The notes: generated by a model not told the origin, from the sequence alone. DNA of 64,000 bases from Melieria omissa (GCA_963971225.1 OZ020270.1:18399488-18463487), one strand, 5' to 3'; positions 1 to 10,631 are shown, counted from the first letter of the stretch. A program made the numbers and translations.

Positions 1-501
1 ATTCCGAGACTGATGTTCTTTCGATCATTATTGAGGGTGTTGTAGTTTGGCTTACTCAGCTTTTTTTGGGGTATTGCTGAGTAGAGCATAAGGGAATAAG
101 GGATCAAATGCTTTCCTGCAAGCACCAGGTCTGTTACGACTTAGCAACACTTAGCAATAGTCGTTTGCTTCTGAAAAGAGGCACCCGGCTACAATAGAGC
201 AGGTAGTCGGTGGCCAAGCAATGCTCCCTTGGTTCATTTGCGGTTAGTTTTGGAGCCGTAGTCGTGAAAACCCAGCGACAGAAATCCCTCGATGTTTTGT
301 TCAGTACAGTAGCAGTAGTCGGGGGCTAAGCAGAAACTTAGGTAGTTTGCTATTACTGCGTGTATCTCGTGCTAAATGAAAATAACCCGTCCCAAGAAAT
401 AGGACCCATTTCTCTACTCGTATTAGTTCGTCGAACTTAAGTGGATTGTAACAAATCAGTATGAGTTACTATTTACTGTTGACAACACATAATACTTTAA
501 A
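1..501. other. Unassigned flank
   Basis: No ORF, RNA gene or recognisable repeat end is visible. It precedes the first exon of the hAT-like gene and may hold its promoter or the missing 5' end of that transposon, but no terminal inverted repeat could be identified. Confidence 0.4.
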
Positions 502-2205
502 ATGTCGCGTATTGATTTATTAAACAAGTGGATTAAGGATGTGAACGAAAAAACCTTTATTAGAAATGGAGAAAAAATTTTTTGTGAAGCGTGTAACAGA
601 AATGTAAGTAAGCAATTAAATTAATTAAGTTCTCATTAAATTTAACAGTAACTTCTATTAATAACAGGTTATTGCGAAAAAAAGTTCCAGTTACGACAAC
701 ATTTAAGCACAAAAGTCCACCGACATAAAATTTCTAGCCATGTGCAACATGAAGAGGAGCAAGGAACCAATTTCTGTTACGAAATGTGTGAAGCTATGGT
801 TGCCGCCAATATTCCATGGAACACATTGCATAACAATTCCTGGCGGTCATTCTTGGAGAAGTACACCCAAAGGAGTATACCTAATGAGTCAACTTTACGC
901 AAAACCTACTTGAAAAAATGTTACGAAGACGTCGTAAATGAGATTCGCAGTGATATTGGGAGTAATTACATTTGGGTTTCAGTAGATGAGACTACTGATC
1001 GATGTGGTCGCTACATAGCCAATTTTATAGTAGGTAAAATGTGCGCCAATGAATCATCAAAATCCCATTTGTTGTGCTGCAAAGAATTAGAGCGGACAGA
1101 CCATGCTTCGATTGCACGATTTGTGAACACGTCGGTTTTAAAATTGTGGCCTGACAGCGATAATTCTGAGAAGATACTGCTGATGGTCACTGACGCTGCA
1201 CCATATATGGTCAAAGCTGCAAAGCACTTAAATGTCTTTTACCCTAATCTAAAACATTTGACATGTTTAGCTCATGGGGTTCACCGTGCGGCTGAGAAAG
1301 TACGAATGATATTCCCAGAAGTTAATAATTTCATTTCGTCGACCAAAAAAGTGTTCCTCAAGTCACCGTCACGTATTATGGTTTACAAGCAAATAATGGA
1401 TGATGTGCCCTTACCACCCAACCCTGTGATAACAAGATGGGGCACGTGGATAGAAGCAGCAATTTTTTATGCGGAAAATTATCAGAAAATAAAAGGTATG
1501 TTATATTAAGTTATATTTAGCATTTCTTTATTTAGATTAGCATACCCATTTCAAAAAAGATGGAATATGTGGTATCACAATGTGCCTTACAAGCCTCCGA
1601 GTGTGTCTCATAGAGAGACAGCCACTGCAACTTAACATAACCTACATAAGCATTTACAGTTATTTAGCATTTAGACCTACTTATGCATTTCTGTTCGTAT
1701 ACAATTAACAGGTGCTTGAACAACTAGACCCAACGGAGGCAGAAAGCATAAGAAGTGCTAAAGAGGCAATCGAAGATCCTAGGCTGTTACCGGCACTCAT
1801 ATATATTCAACAGCATTATGAGTGCATACCAAGGTCACTCAAAAAACTCGAAGAACACGTATGCGTTTAACTGAGGCGATGGAAATAGTCACGGAGTTGC
1901 GGAATTCGCTGGAAATCGTACCAGGAAATGACGGGCTGTCTGTTGCTGACAAATTTAAGATGATCCTACGAAAAAATAGCTTCTTTAAGGATCTGGAAGA
2001 ACTTTGCTCCCTTTTCAAAGATCCGAAATGGGATATAACTAAGATACCGATCAAGCCGGAGCTATTGTCGAAATATGCCTATGCTCCCATCACTTCGTGT
2101 GATGTCGAAAGGTCATTTTCGTATAAACAGATTTTTTGCGAAAAGAGACATAGGCTGACCGTCGAAAACTTAGAGCAAATTTTAGTTATTTACTGCAATA
2201 AGTAG
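502..2205 (+). pseudogene. hAT-family transposase, interrupted
   Basis: The reading starts at ATG 502. A BED-type zinc finger (CEAC followed by an H-x5-H pair) is split by a 60-bp GT-AG intron at 608-667; joining after 607 keeps the frame. The second coding block (668-1495) holds the transposase core, with VDETTD and VTDAAPYM as probable catalytic aspartates and the CLAHGVHR motif. It ends at a GTATGT donor (1496). The third block begins after the acceptor at 1710-1711 and ends with a hAT dimerisation domain (DVERSFS, then ENLEQILVIY). Two defects are seen: the phases of the 1496-1711 junction do not match, and a one-base shift near 1858-1868 separates the last 127 codons from the preceding frame. 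AATAAA at 2281-2286 is a probable polyadenylation signal. In established families this architecture is the CGGBP1-like/hAT group. Terminal repeats were not found. Confidence 0.75.
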
Positions 2206-2490
2206 TTAATTGTTTTTCATTTCATTTTTAGTTTGTTTGTTTGTCGTTATTAGAGTTAAGGTTTTGTTTTATGGACTTTAAATAAAGGAATGAATTCTAT
2301 TTAAAATGCAATGTTTTTTTACACTATGTCGAATTTCTCCAGTTGTCAGTTGAAATACTACCAGTTGCCTCCGGCTTTGTACGGTTGAATTTCATACTTT
2401 CATTGAAATAATTTTGATTCCCCAACTAGCATGTTTGAAGGTAATAGGCTCAAAAAATCAAGTTTTTTGTAATCCTTCGTTCTTACATAT
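2206..2490. other. 3' flank of hAT-like gene and edge of repeat array
   Basis: It contains the AATAAA at 2281. From about 2430 the text resembles the degenerate repeat seen at 8045-8700 (TTTGAA...TAGGCTC shared with the unit near 8570), so the gypsy element inserted inside that array. ATAT at 2487-2490 is the left target duplication of the gypsy element. Confidence 0.55.
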
Positions 2491-2751
2491 TGTTATGAAA
2501 TTACCCTCACAACTTGTTATGAAATTACCCTCACAACTTCCTTGTGAAACTACCCTTACAATTCCCCTGTGAAACTGTCCTTACAATTTCCCTGCGAAAC
2601 TACCTTCTCACCTATAACGGTAGGATCATACGAGATTGAAAAGCAATGATCACATAGCGGTAGTTGCATATTTGTAACTTAAGACAAGAAAAATAAAGCA
2701 TTAGATTTCTGACTCGCAAAGGAGAAGCACGCGTTTTTCTTTTTCGCAACA
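2491..2751 (+). repeat. 5' LTR of gypsy element
   Basis: TG...CA repeat matched by 7779-8039. The first half is built of about five 24-26 bp units: two exact copies beginning TGTTATGAAATTACC, then three diverged copies with the core GTGAAACTacCCTTACAA. AATAAA appears near 2692. Confidence 0.95.
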
Positions 2752-2752
2752 C

Positions 2753-2769
2753 TGGTGTCAAGTGTGGGG
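2753..2769 (+). other. Putative primer binding site
   Basis: One base after the 5' LTR the text reads TGGTGTCAAGTGTGGGG. The first eight bases (TGGTGTCA) fit the 3' end of leucine tRNAs ending TGACACCA; the rest matches poorly, so the tRNA assignment is tentative. Confidence 0.45.
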
Positions 2770-2813
2770 TGATTTTTTCGAACGGACTGGAGTTCTGGTC
2801 CCACCACGAAATC

Positions 2814-4178
2814 ATGCCTCTAAAACCGCGTGAACTAACTCATCTCCAACAGCAGATTCAGAACGGCATCCAACAGCAGTTCTCCAGCTTCACAGAGTTT
2901 ATGAACAGCCAACTTTCGGGCCTGATGCGTCCACAGCGTACACCGTCGCAGCGTGAGTTCCAGGAGCTGCGTGATGAATTTCGAGCTCTGAAACAGGAAT
3001 TAGAGGTTCGTATGGCTGGAATAGAACGTGTTGTGAGTCGCTTAACGGCTGAAGCTGCCCAGCAACCAAATTTTGCGGTGTCTACGTCCAATCACGGCGC
3101 TCCGGTCAGTGCGACGACAGTGGCGAGCGAGCCGCCATCGCAGCGCAATTCGTCCGGTTTTGCTGAGCCAATTTTCACGCACGCCGCACAGCCGGTGTGC
3201 ACTCCTGTGGCCACCAGCACAGGTGGCACAGCCATTGCAGACTTCGGGATAGTAAATCCTAATATTACGGCTAACAGTTGCGCCGCTACACACATCCCAA
3301 CCACGGAGCCGCTTGCATTTACAGGCCCTCAACTGAGCTCAACACGCATCGCCACAATTGGGGAGTTCGTGGCTCAACAACAGGGCACTGACGTACATTC
3401 GCAGCCACGAACACAAAATGCACTTGGTGATCGCGGCGTTGTGTCTGTAGGGCACCAACCGTTTACGAATCAACTCAAAAACGCTCTCCATATTTCACCA
3501 CTGGCAGCTCCACCGGCCCCGTGGCCACCACCGCCATCGCGTCGGCCATTTTGTCAGTACGATATCTCGCCATATGATGGAAAAACATCATGGTCCGATT
3601 ACGAATGTCTTGTTGAGCACACAGCTCATTTTTATGGTTGGACTTCAGCAGAAAAGGTTATGGCGGTTATTGCTAATCTACGCGGAGACGCGTCAAGGTT
3701 GATTAGCACCTTGCCTTTATCACCACCTCCGACCTGGGCACAATTAAGACAACTTCTCCAAGAGAGGTTCACTGTGCCTGCTCAGGTAAGCTACCAGGAG
3801 TTTAAACGGCGTATGCAAGGTCCCAAAGAAAGCTTAACTGAGTACGCAACTGCCTTGGAGGTGCTGGCATTGGCCGCATTTCCTTCAGCGCCGCCTCTTT
3901 TTGTGGTGGAAACTCTGAAGAATCAGTTCATCGATGGCCTTCGTGATTCAGAGCTGATGAGGTTAGTAGTTGCGGGCCAGCCCCATTCGATCCAAGCCGC
4001 TCTGACAGCAGCCCAAGACATTTTCGCCAGAACGGAGCGTAATCGTTCAAGGCCTATGTACACCATTGGCGAGCCTGTAGTGCAACCGCGGAATCAGCAA
4101 CGCCAACGCCGCGCCAGCAATTTTGACAGGAAAACGAGGAATTGTCGGCTTTGGGGAGCGAAAGTCGACGAATTTTGA
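2814..4178 (+). CDS. gag: Gag of gypsy element
   Basis: Encodes the capsid-type structural protein of about 454 aa. The start at 2814 is the first ATG in the frame and follows the LTR and primer site by about 60 bp. The N-terminal part is Gln/Ser/Thr/Pro-rich with a heptad-like stretch. The Gag capsid homology lies in the second half (ISPYDGKTSWSDYECLVE, then a region with AEKVMAVIANLRGDA). The C-terminus is basic (RNQQRQRRASNFDRKTRNC) but no CCHC knuckle follows; it ends CRLWGAKVDEF. It overlaps the pol frame by 56 bp (4123-4178), with pol in the +1 register. Either programmed frameshifting or a small deletion that removed the knuckle would explain this. Confidence 0.85.
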   Translation: MPLKPRELTHLQQQIQNGIQQQFSSFTEFMNSQLSGLMRPQRTPSQREFQELRDEFRALKQELEVRMAGIERVVSRLTAEAAQQPNFAVSTSNHGAPVSATTVASEPPSQRNSSGFAEPIFTHAAQPVCTPVATSTGGTAIADFGIVNPNITANSCAATHIPTTEPLAFTGPQLSSTRIATIGEFVAQQQGTDVHSQPRTQNALGDRGVVSVGHQPFTNQLKNALHISPLAAPPAPWPPPPSRRPFCQYDISPYDGKTSWSDYECLVEHTAHFYGWTSAEKVMAVIANLRGDASRLISTLPLSPPPTWAQLRQLLQERFTVPAQVSYQEFKRRMQGPKESLTEYATALEVLALAAFPSAPPLFVVETLKNQFIDGLRDSELMRLVVAGQPHSIQAALTAAQDIFARTERNRSRPMYTIGEPVVQPRNQQRQRRASNFDRKTRNCRLWGAKVDEF

Positions 4179-7100
4179 ATTAGCCGCTCCCGCCTCATCT
4201 GTCAAAATACCCCCCTTTCACCCGTCATCTACCGAAGCCAACAATTCCCTCTCAACAGCAAGCAACCAACACCCATCGTCACACTGCATAGGTGCTGTTG
4301 GGAAGCACGGCCTTTCTGTGCGCGCCATACTCCAGGGTTCGCCTAGCGATTTCATCGTTGATACTGGAGCGGCAGTATCCCTTATTCCGGCTCACCTGAT
4401 CCCGCGCGAAAACCACATTCTATCACGGTGTCATCGTCTACTTGCGGCCGGAGGGGGAGAATTCTTCGCTACGGGAGAGACGACATTAAAATTTTATTTG
4501 GGTCAACGTAGCTTTGAGCACATTTTTCTGGTGATCGACGCCAACACTCCCGCTATTTTGGGACTCGACTTTTTATTTGCGTATCAAGCTACTATCAATC
4601 TCAGAGATGTCCGGATGGAATTCTCGTGGGGAGCAGTGCCGTTATCCACTCCACCGCATCCTAGAAAAGATCTCGTCGTTCTGAGTGCGCCGGTACAATT
4701 ACCCGCCCGCTCCGACATCTTTATTCAGGTGCCGTGCCCTACCAGAAATGATGCCCCGACCGTTTTGATAGCATCTACGTGTGAAAGCAGTTTACCAGAT
4801 GGCGTAGTCGTTGGCCGGACTCTGGCAAATTCACAACAAGCAACCACGCCCATACGAATCATCAACGTCAACTTACAACCAGTCGAACTTCCAGCAGGAA
4901 CTGTCCTAGGTCAAGCCCACGATGTTGAAATTGTCAGCGACCAGTCTGGTGCGGTAGAACCGACCCATTCCGTGACGAGCATCATCTTACCCGACGACCT
5001 CTCTCTGGCAGACCGGCGAGCATTCAATCAGTTAGTACTTGAATTTAGCTCAATATTCTCCTCTCATCCTAGCGACTTTGGGCGAACCAGTCTGGTGCAG
5101 CATCAAATCGATACCGGTGAGGCTCGTCCCATTCGGCAGCCACCCCGACGAGAGCCGTTAGCGCAGCGCGAAGTAGTTGCTGACTTGGTAGCAGAGATGG
5201 CGTCACGTGGCGTGATAGAGAAGTCCACCAGCCCATGGTCATCACCAATCGTTCTCGTGCGAAAAAAAGATGGCTCCGTGAGATTTTGCGTGGACTACCG
5301 CCGTCTAAATGACGTTACGCGGAAGGATTCGTACCCGCTGCCTCGGATTGACGATATCCTATCCACTCTAAGCGGCGCACATTGGTTCTCCACGATGGAT
5401 TTACAAAGTGGATACTGGCAGGTAGAAATGCATCCTCACTCCAAGGCTAAAACCGCCTTCGCATGTGGATCAGGGTTATGGCAATTTAAGGTCATGCCCT
5501 TTGGGCTATGCAATGCCCCAGCGACCTTTGAACGTTTAATGGATGGAGTATTCGAGGGCCTACCATGGAGCACCGCGTTGGTCTACCTGGACGACATTAT
5601 TGTGCACTCTCGGACGACGGAGGAACACCTCGTCGCCCTACGTGCAGTATGGAGTCGTTTGCGCAATGCGGGCCTAAAGTTGAGCCCAACGAAATGCCAT
5701 TTTTTTCGCCAACGCGTTCACTACTTAGGGCATATAGTGGGACGAAACGGTTTGGAAGTCGACCCCGATAAAACGGCAAAAGTAGTCAACTGGCCAATCC
5801 CGGACTCTAAAACGGAAGTGAAGTCATTCTTGGGACTCTGCTCCTACTATCGAAAATTTGTAAAGGGGTTTTCTACCATCGCGCGGCCGCTGACTGAGCT
5901 GACGGAGTTGAAAAACCATTTTCGATGGAGTGCTGAGGCTCAGCATGCTTTTGACGCCTTGAAACAACACTTGACCACGGCTCCAATCTTGGCATTTCCG
6001 GAAGAGGGAAGTCAGTTTATATTGGATACTGACGCTTCGAACTTTGGCATAGGAGCCGTCCTCAGTCAGGTACAGAATGCAGAAGAGAAGGTAATTGAGT
6101 ATTACAGTCGTAGCTTAGACAAAGCCGAGCGTAATTATTGTGTTACTCGTAAGGAGTTGTTGGCAGTCGTTATTAGTATTTCACATTACCGGCACTACCT
6201 GCTAGGACGGGAGTTTATTCTCCGCACGGATCACGCTTCTCTGCGTTGGTTATACAACTTTCACTCCCCTGAAGGTCAAGTAGCTCGCTGGTTAGAGCGC
6301 CTACAGGAATATAACTTCATCATTCAACACCGGGCAGGTACGAAGCATGGCAACGCTGATGCCCTATCTCGACGTCCTTGCGGAGATTGTCGCACTTGTA
6401 CGAAAACAGAAGAGCGTGACGGTCAACGCGTTCAAACCGTGGGCGTAGTACCGGAAGATCTAATAGCAGTACAGGCAGCGGACACGCACTTGAACCAGGT
6501 AATGCAGTGGGTGAAACAGTGTTCGCGGCCTTCAAAGGAGGAGATTTTGAAAGAAGAACCGGAACTCAAATCGTGGTGGGCTATGTTTGATCAATGTAAA
6601 ATTGTGGATAGAACGTTAGTGAGAGTCTGGCTAAACGGCGAGGAGCAGCGTATGGTACCAATCCTGCCTAGGGACTGCAGGGACAGAGTCATCAAACAGC
6701 TCCACGACGGGGTCACGGGTGGTCACCTAGGAGTGCACAAAACATTGCAAAAAGTGAGACAGCGCTATTACTGGATAGGTATGACGAGCGACGTGAAGCG
6801 ATGGTGTGCAGTCTGTTATGTTTGCGCCGCTAGAAAAGGTCCGGGACAACTAACTGTAGGAAAGTTGCAGCCGTCTATGGTCGGCGCGCCATTCGAGCGT
6901 ATGGCTATTGACATTCTGGGCCCCCTACCAAAAACGGATGCCGGGAATCGGTACATAGCGGTCGTAATGGACTATTTTACTAAGTGGCCAGAGTGTCTAT
7001 CATTGCCTGACCAGACTGCCGAAGTTGTTGCGCATGCCCTGGCTAGTGAGGTATTTTCTCGATACGGTGTACCGCACGTTCTTCACTCGGACCAGGGGCG

Positions 7101-7767
7101 CAATTTTGAATCCGAAGTATTTCGATGTGCCATGGAAGTGCTCGGAGCAGAGAAGACTCGCACGACACCGTTGAGGCCCCAATCTGACGGCATGGTGGAG
7201 CGATTTAATCGGACACTACTCGACTACTTGGCAAAGTTTATTGACCAGAACCAGCGTAATTGGGACAGGCTACTACCCTTCGCGTTGATGACGTACCGAT
7301 CTTCGGAGCATGGTTCTACAAAAACGTCCCCCGCTCAGCTCCTTTTTGGCAAGGAGTTGCGCTTACCAGTGGATCTAATCTTCGGAGCACCGACTACGCA
7401 AAGCATAGAGTTACCACGGTACGTCGAGAATTTAAAAGAGAACCTGCGTAAGGTCCATCAATTGGCGCGCCAAAATCTCCGGTTGACCGCTGACGCTATG
7501 AAGCAGAGGTACGACCTACGCTCGAAAGCGAGATGTTTTGACCCAGGTGAGGTAGTGTGGGTGTATTCGCCTACCAGAACTAAAGGACGCTGTCCCAAGC
7601 TACAAAGCGATTGGATCGGACCGGCAACAGTGATAAGAAAAGTCAGCGATCTGGTGTATCAGGTGCGGCTACCCGGAAAGAAGGCGATAAAGACACTGCA
7701 CGTCAATCGACTCGCATTGTATAACTCTGTAGCAGCAACGGACTTCGGCCAGGAGGCTCGAAGCTAA
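4123..7767 (+). CDS. pol: Pol polyprotein of gypsy element (PR-RT-RH-IN)
   Basis: An open frame of 1214 codons with no internal stop; its true N-terminus depends on a frameshift from gag, so the start is the edge of the open frame. In order: aspartic protease (VDTGAAVSL, Asp at about residue 80); reverse transcriptase with FCVDYRRLND and YLDD at about 488-491; RNase H (LDTDASNFGIGAVLS, RTDHASL); and integrase with an HHCC finger (from about 868), catalytic Asp930, Asp990 and Glu1026 (DD35E spacing). A GPY/F-type C-terminal module (WIGPATVIRKV) ends the protein without a chromodomain. It converts the element RNA to DNA and integrates it. The stop is 11 bp before the 3' LTR. Confidence 0.95.
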   Translation: MTGKRGIVGFGERKSTNFELAAPASSVKIPPFHPSSTEANNSLSTASNQHPSSHCIGAVGKHGLSVRAILQGSPSDFIVDTGAAVSLIPAHLIPRENHILSRCHRLLAAGGGEFFATGETTLKFYLGQRSFEHIFLVIDANTPAILGLDFLFAYQATINLRDVRMEFSWGAVPLSTPPHPRKDLVVLSAPVQLPARSDIFIQVPCPTRNDAPTVLIASTCESSLPDGVVVGRTLANSQQATTPIRIINVNLQPVELPAGTVLGQAHDVEIVSDQSGAVEPTHSVTSIILPDDLSLADRRAFNQLVLEFSSIFSSHPSDFGRTSLVQHQIDTGEARPIRQPPRREPLAQREVVADLVAEMASRGVIEKSTSPWSSPIVLVRKKDGSVRFCVDYRRLNDVTRKDSYPLPRIDDILSTLSGAHWFSTMDLQSGYWQVEMHPHSKAKTAFACGSGLWQFKVMPFGLCNAPATFERLMDGVFEGLPWSTALVYLDDIIVHSRTTEEHLVALRAVWSRLRNAGLKLSPTKCHFFRQRVHYLGHIVGRNGLEVDPDKTAKVVNWPIPDSKTEVKSFLGLCSYYRKFVKGFSTIARPLTELTELKNHFRWSAEAQHAFDALKQHLTTAPILAFPEEGSQFILDTDASNFGIGAVLSQVQNAEEKVIEYYSRSLDKAERNYCVTRKELLAVVISISHYRHYLLGREFILRTDHASLRWLYNFHSPEGQVARWLERLQEYNFIIQHRAGTKHGNADALSRRPCGDCRTCTKTEERDGQRVQTVGVVPEDLIAVQAADTHLNQVMQWVKQCSRPSKEEILKEEPELKSWWAMFDQCKIVDRTLVRVWLNGEEQRMVPILPRDCRDRVIKQLHDGVTGGHLGVHKTLQKVRQRYYWIGMTSDVKRWCAVCYVCAARKGPGQLTVGKLQPSMVGAPFERMAIDILGPLPKTDAGNRYIAVVMDYFTKWPECLSLPDQTAEVVAHALASEVFSRYGVPHVLHSDQGRNFESEVFRCAMEVLGAEKTRTTPLRPQSDGMVERFNRTLLDYLAKFIDQNQRNWDRLLPFALMTYRSSEHGSTKTSPAQLLFGKELRLPVDLIFGAPTTQSIELPRYVENLKENLRKVHQLARQNLRLTADAMKQRYDLRSKARCFDPGEVVWVYSPTRTKGRCPKLQSDWIGPATVIRKVSDLVYQVRLPGKKAIKTLHVNRLALYNSVAATDFGQEARS

Positions 7768-7768
7768 C

Positions 7769-7778
7769 GAGGGGGTAG
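7769..7778 (+). other. Polypurine tract
   Basis: GAGGGGGTAG lies directly before the 3' LTR and is the expected plus-strand primer site. Confidence 0.7.
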
Positions 7779-8039
7779 TGTTATGAAATTACCCTCACAA
7801 CTTGTTATGAAATTACCCTCACAACTTCCTTGTGAAACTACCCTTACAATTCCCCTGTGAAACTGTCCTTACAATTTCCCTGCGAAACTACCTTCTCACC
7901 TATAACGGTAGGATCATACGAGATTGAAAAGCAATGATCACATAGCGGTAGTTGCATATTTGTAACTTAAGACAAGAAAAATAAAGCATTAGATTTCTGA
8001 CTCGCAAAGGAGAAGCACGCGTTTTTCTTTTTCGCAACA
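7779..8039 (+). repeat. 3' LTR of gypsy element
   Basis: A 261-bp repeat with no difference from 2491-2751 by eye, including the tandem 24-26 bp units. It is followed by ATAT at 8040-8043. Confidence 0.95.
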
Positions 8040-8044
8040 ATATA

Positions 8045-8700
8045 TTTTCCTATAAAAACTCTTAATCCACCGTTGACCCAGTCAGATTGCGATTTTTGAA
8101 AAAAACACACATTTCGTTTTATTTAGCATTTGTGTACCTTAACCAAGTTTGAAAACAAAAACCCCCATGAAATCATCCTTATCCATACAAACTTTTAATA
8201 CTTGATTTACCCTGTTAGCTATTGATTTTCAAAAAACTGAGAAACACGTATTTGGTTATTTCGCATTTGAAGTACTTTTGCCAAGTTTGACAACAAACGG
8301 GATAAACAAATTTATTTCTCCATACAAACTTTTAACCCTTGGTTTACCTCGTTAAATTTCGATTTTCACAAAAGTAAAAAAATGTGCTCAATTATTTTTT
8401 ATTTCTAATGTTTTCACAAATGTTTCAGTCAATAGGCCTATCGGTTCATGTTTTTTCGTAGTCTTTCCGTATATGAACCTTAACCCTTAGTTGACCCCGT
8501 TAAGTTTTGATTTTCGAAAAATTGAAAAATACGTGTCGAATTGTTTTTTATTTGAAGTGTTTTCACCAAATTTGAAATCATTAGGCTCATTAAAATGCGT
8601 TTCTTCATACAACACCTTAACCCATGTTTTGCCCTTTTAGACCCCGAATTTCAAAAAGAATTTTTTAACGAAGGTTCCTTTTTGTAAGATGTACCTACAC
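8045..8700. repeat. Degenerate tandem array, ~137-bp period
   Basis: Five diverged units can be lined up, starting near 8051, 8186, 8320, 8471 and 8606 (steps of about 135, 134, 151 and 135). Each carries the order CATACAAACTTTTAACCC, a TTgACCCcGTT block, GATTTTcaaAAAA, an ATTTGaAgT block and CAAgTTTGAaa. There is no coding potential. Part of a further unit is seen left of the gypsy insertion (about 2430-2490). Confidence 0.7.
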
Positions 8701-8759
8701 TGCAAATTTCAATTCAGTGCTTCAAATTTGTAGCTTCAGCGGTTCGACCTGTATGGAGT

Positions 8760-8822
8760 GCATATGTTTTGCATATATTTTGCATATATTTTGCATATTT
8801 CGTGCATATTTGGTGTGCATAT
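8760..8822. repeat. TGCATAT short repeat
   Basis: About six copies of TGCATAT separated by A/T-rich or GTG spacers. They sit exactly where gag similarity of the errantivirus begins and may mark its truncated 5' junction. Confidence 0.5.
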
Positions 8823-9981
8823 AAATCCGATACCTATTAATGACGAAACGTTAGCACGACTTATTTCAGTGCAGACACATGACCTAAAAACTGAACTAAA
8901 CCAACTAAAAACACAGCTAAGGGATTTGACGAGTACGCATAGTGTTACGGAATTTGAAAAACAAAGTATCACGGAAACAATTCTTTGTAATTAAACTCTA
9001 GATATCATAAAATCATTACCTGAATTTAACGGACAGGGATATGTGAGTTGGAGAGAAGCAACTAGGAACACAATGTCACTGTACGCTCAAGGAAGTAGGA
9101 AATATTTTGCCGCATTAACTATATTGAGAACTAAGATCACACAAGATGCCAATGATACTTTAACAAATCATGGCACAGTCCTTAATTTCGACGCGATCAT
9201 CAGCCGTCTAGACTTTGCCTATGCAGATAAACGTCCTCTGCACATATTAGAGCAAGAATTGAATCTAATTAGACAAACGAATTTAAACTTAGTAGATTAT
9301 TACAACAAAGTGAATTCACAGTTGACACTAATGATTAACAAAACTATCATGACTTACGGAAATAACTCGGAAATAACGAAAGAATATAATAAAAGACATC
9401 GTTCAGATGCACTTAGGGTTTTTATAACAGGATTAAATCATCCATTGAACAACATTTTAATGTCCCTTAACCCACTAGACCTGCCAAACGCACTAGCTAA
9501 AGCGCAAGAAATGGAGTCTAACCAGATCAGAATGCAGTTTGCTAATGAATTCAGTCAGAATAGAAGACAAGCGAATAATAATAGAAATGTTAATAATAAT
9601 AACAGGGATTACCCTAGACAAAATTATTATAATCAACATTCCAATAACTTACGTTTTAGTCAACGTCCCATTCAGCAAAACAGCAATTATGGAAATTTTG
9701 GATGGCAAAACCGACCTAACCCAATACCAATGGAAGTAGATAGTTCAGACCAATTTAGACTGCAGACTAATCATCAATCTAGACAGAATACCTTTAGACC
9801 ACCGTTCCAATCTAATAACACACAAGAGCGAACGCCAAAGAGAAGTTTCGAATCAGCCAATAGTCATCAACCCCAATTGAAACAACAAAGAGTTAATAAT
9901 ATACAGGAGAATGCTTTTTTAGACGAGGCAACCCCCTACCTTACATATTCAGACAATTACGAGGAACAAACAGAAAATTAA
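8764..9981 (+). pseudogene. gag: Errantivirus gag, stop-interrupted
   Basis: Gag similarity begins around 8824; the in-frame ATG at 8764 lies in the TGCATAT repeat and is probably not the original start. An in-frame TAA at 8992-8994 splits the frame. Downstream the frame stays open to 9981, with the capsid-type region (motifs YVSWREA, ISRLDFAYADKRP, LVDYYNKV) and a long Asn/Gln/Arg-rich tail with no CCHC knuckle, which is normal for this group. The pol frame follows in the -1 register across the gag stop. Confidence 0.8.
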
Positions 9982-9983
9982 AA

Positions 9984-10631
9984 GTGTTGATAGACACAGG
10001 AGCAACAAATTGTTACTGTAAACCAAACAATAAATGGCTATACAACGATTACCCATTGTTATAATGCACATATTTTTAATCAACTAACACGATTTTATGA
10101 AATTGACAATTTACAAAGTGATATGCTGATAGGAGTGAATTTGCTAAGCAAAGCGAAAATACAACTGAATTTTGAAGATAATACACTCTCAACTAACAAT
10201 CATAAAGAAAAAATCTATACGCTTGACGAAAATGAGCTAGGGCAAATAAATAACTTAAAGCAAAACGATGAAGACAAAATAAGGAAAATAAAAAATATAA
10301 TTTTAAATGAACACGGAAAAATTGATACGTCTCTACCCTTCAGAACGGATGTAAACGCGGAAATTAGAACGATTACAGACAGTCCCATTTGGAGTAAGCA
10401 ATATCCTTACCCACTATCAGCTAACGAATTTGTTAATAAAGAAATAAAGAAAATGTTAGAAGGAAATATTATAAGAGAAAGCAAAAGTCCCTATAATTCG
10501 CCGATATGGGTAGTCCCCAAGAAAGGTACCAACGAAGATGGTACGCAGAAAATGAGAATGGTTACTGATTACAAAAAATTAAACGAAAAAACTATAGCAG
10601 ATAAATATCCTATCCCAGACTGCAATGTAAT
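9984..10631 (+). pseudogene. pol: Errantivirus pol, first part (PR and RT start)
   Basis: The protease motif VLIDTGATN is in the -1 register relative to gag. A frame change between about 10018 and 10030, with part of the protease apparently missing, is followed by an open frame covering the end of protease and the RT N-terminus (PIWVVPKKG, RMVTDYKKLN, YPIPD). The frame runs into the BEL LTR at 10632; GTAAT at 10627-10631 is the target duplication. RT resumes at 18982. Confidence 0.85.

Larger units (their letters stand above)
2491..8039 (+). mobile_element. Complete Ty3/gypsy LTR retrotransposon, no env
   Basis: The element runs from 5' LTR 2491-2751 through gag and pol to 3' LTR 7779-8039. 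It is flanked by a 4-bp ATAT duplication (2487-2490 and 8040-8043). Both LTRs are 261 bp, begin TG, end CA, and I read no difference between them, so the insertion is young. There is no third ORF and no chromodomain after the integrase. Pol has no stop. Gag and pol lie in different frames and no CCHC zinc knuckle can be read, so activity of this copy is uncertain. Confidence 0.93.
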
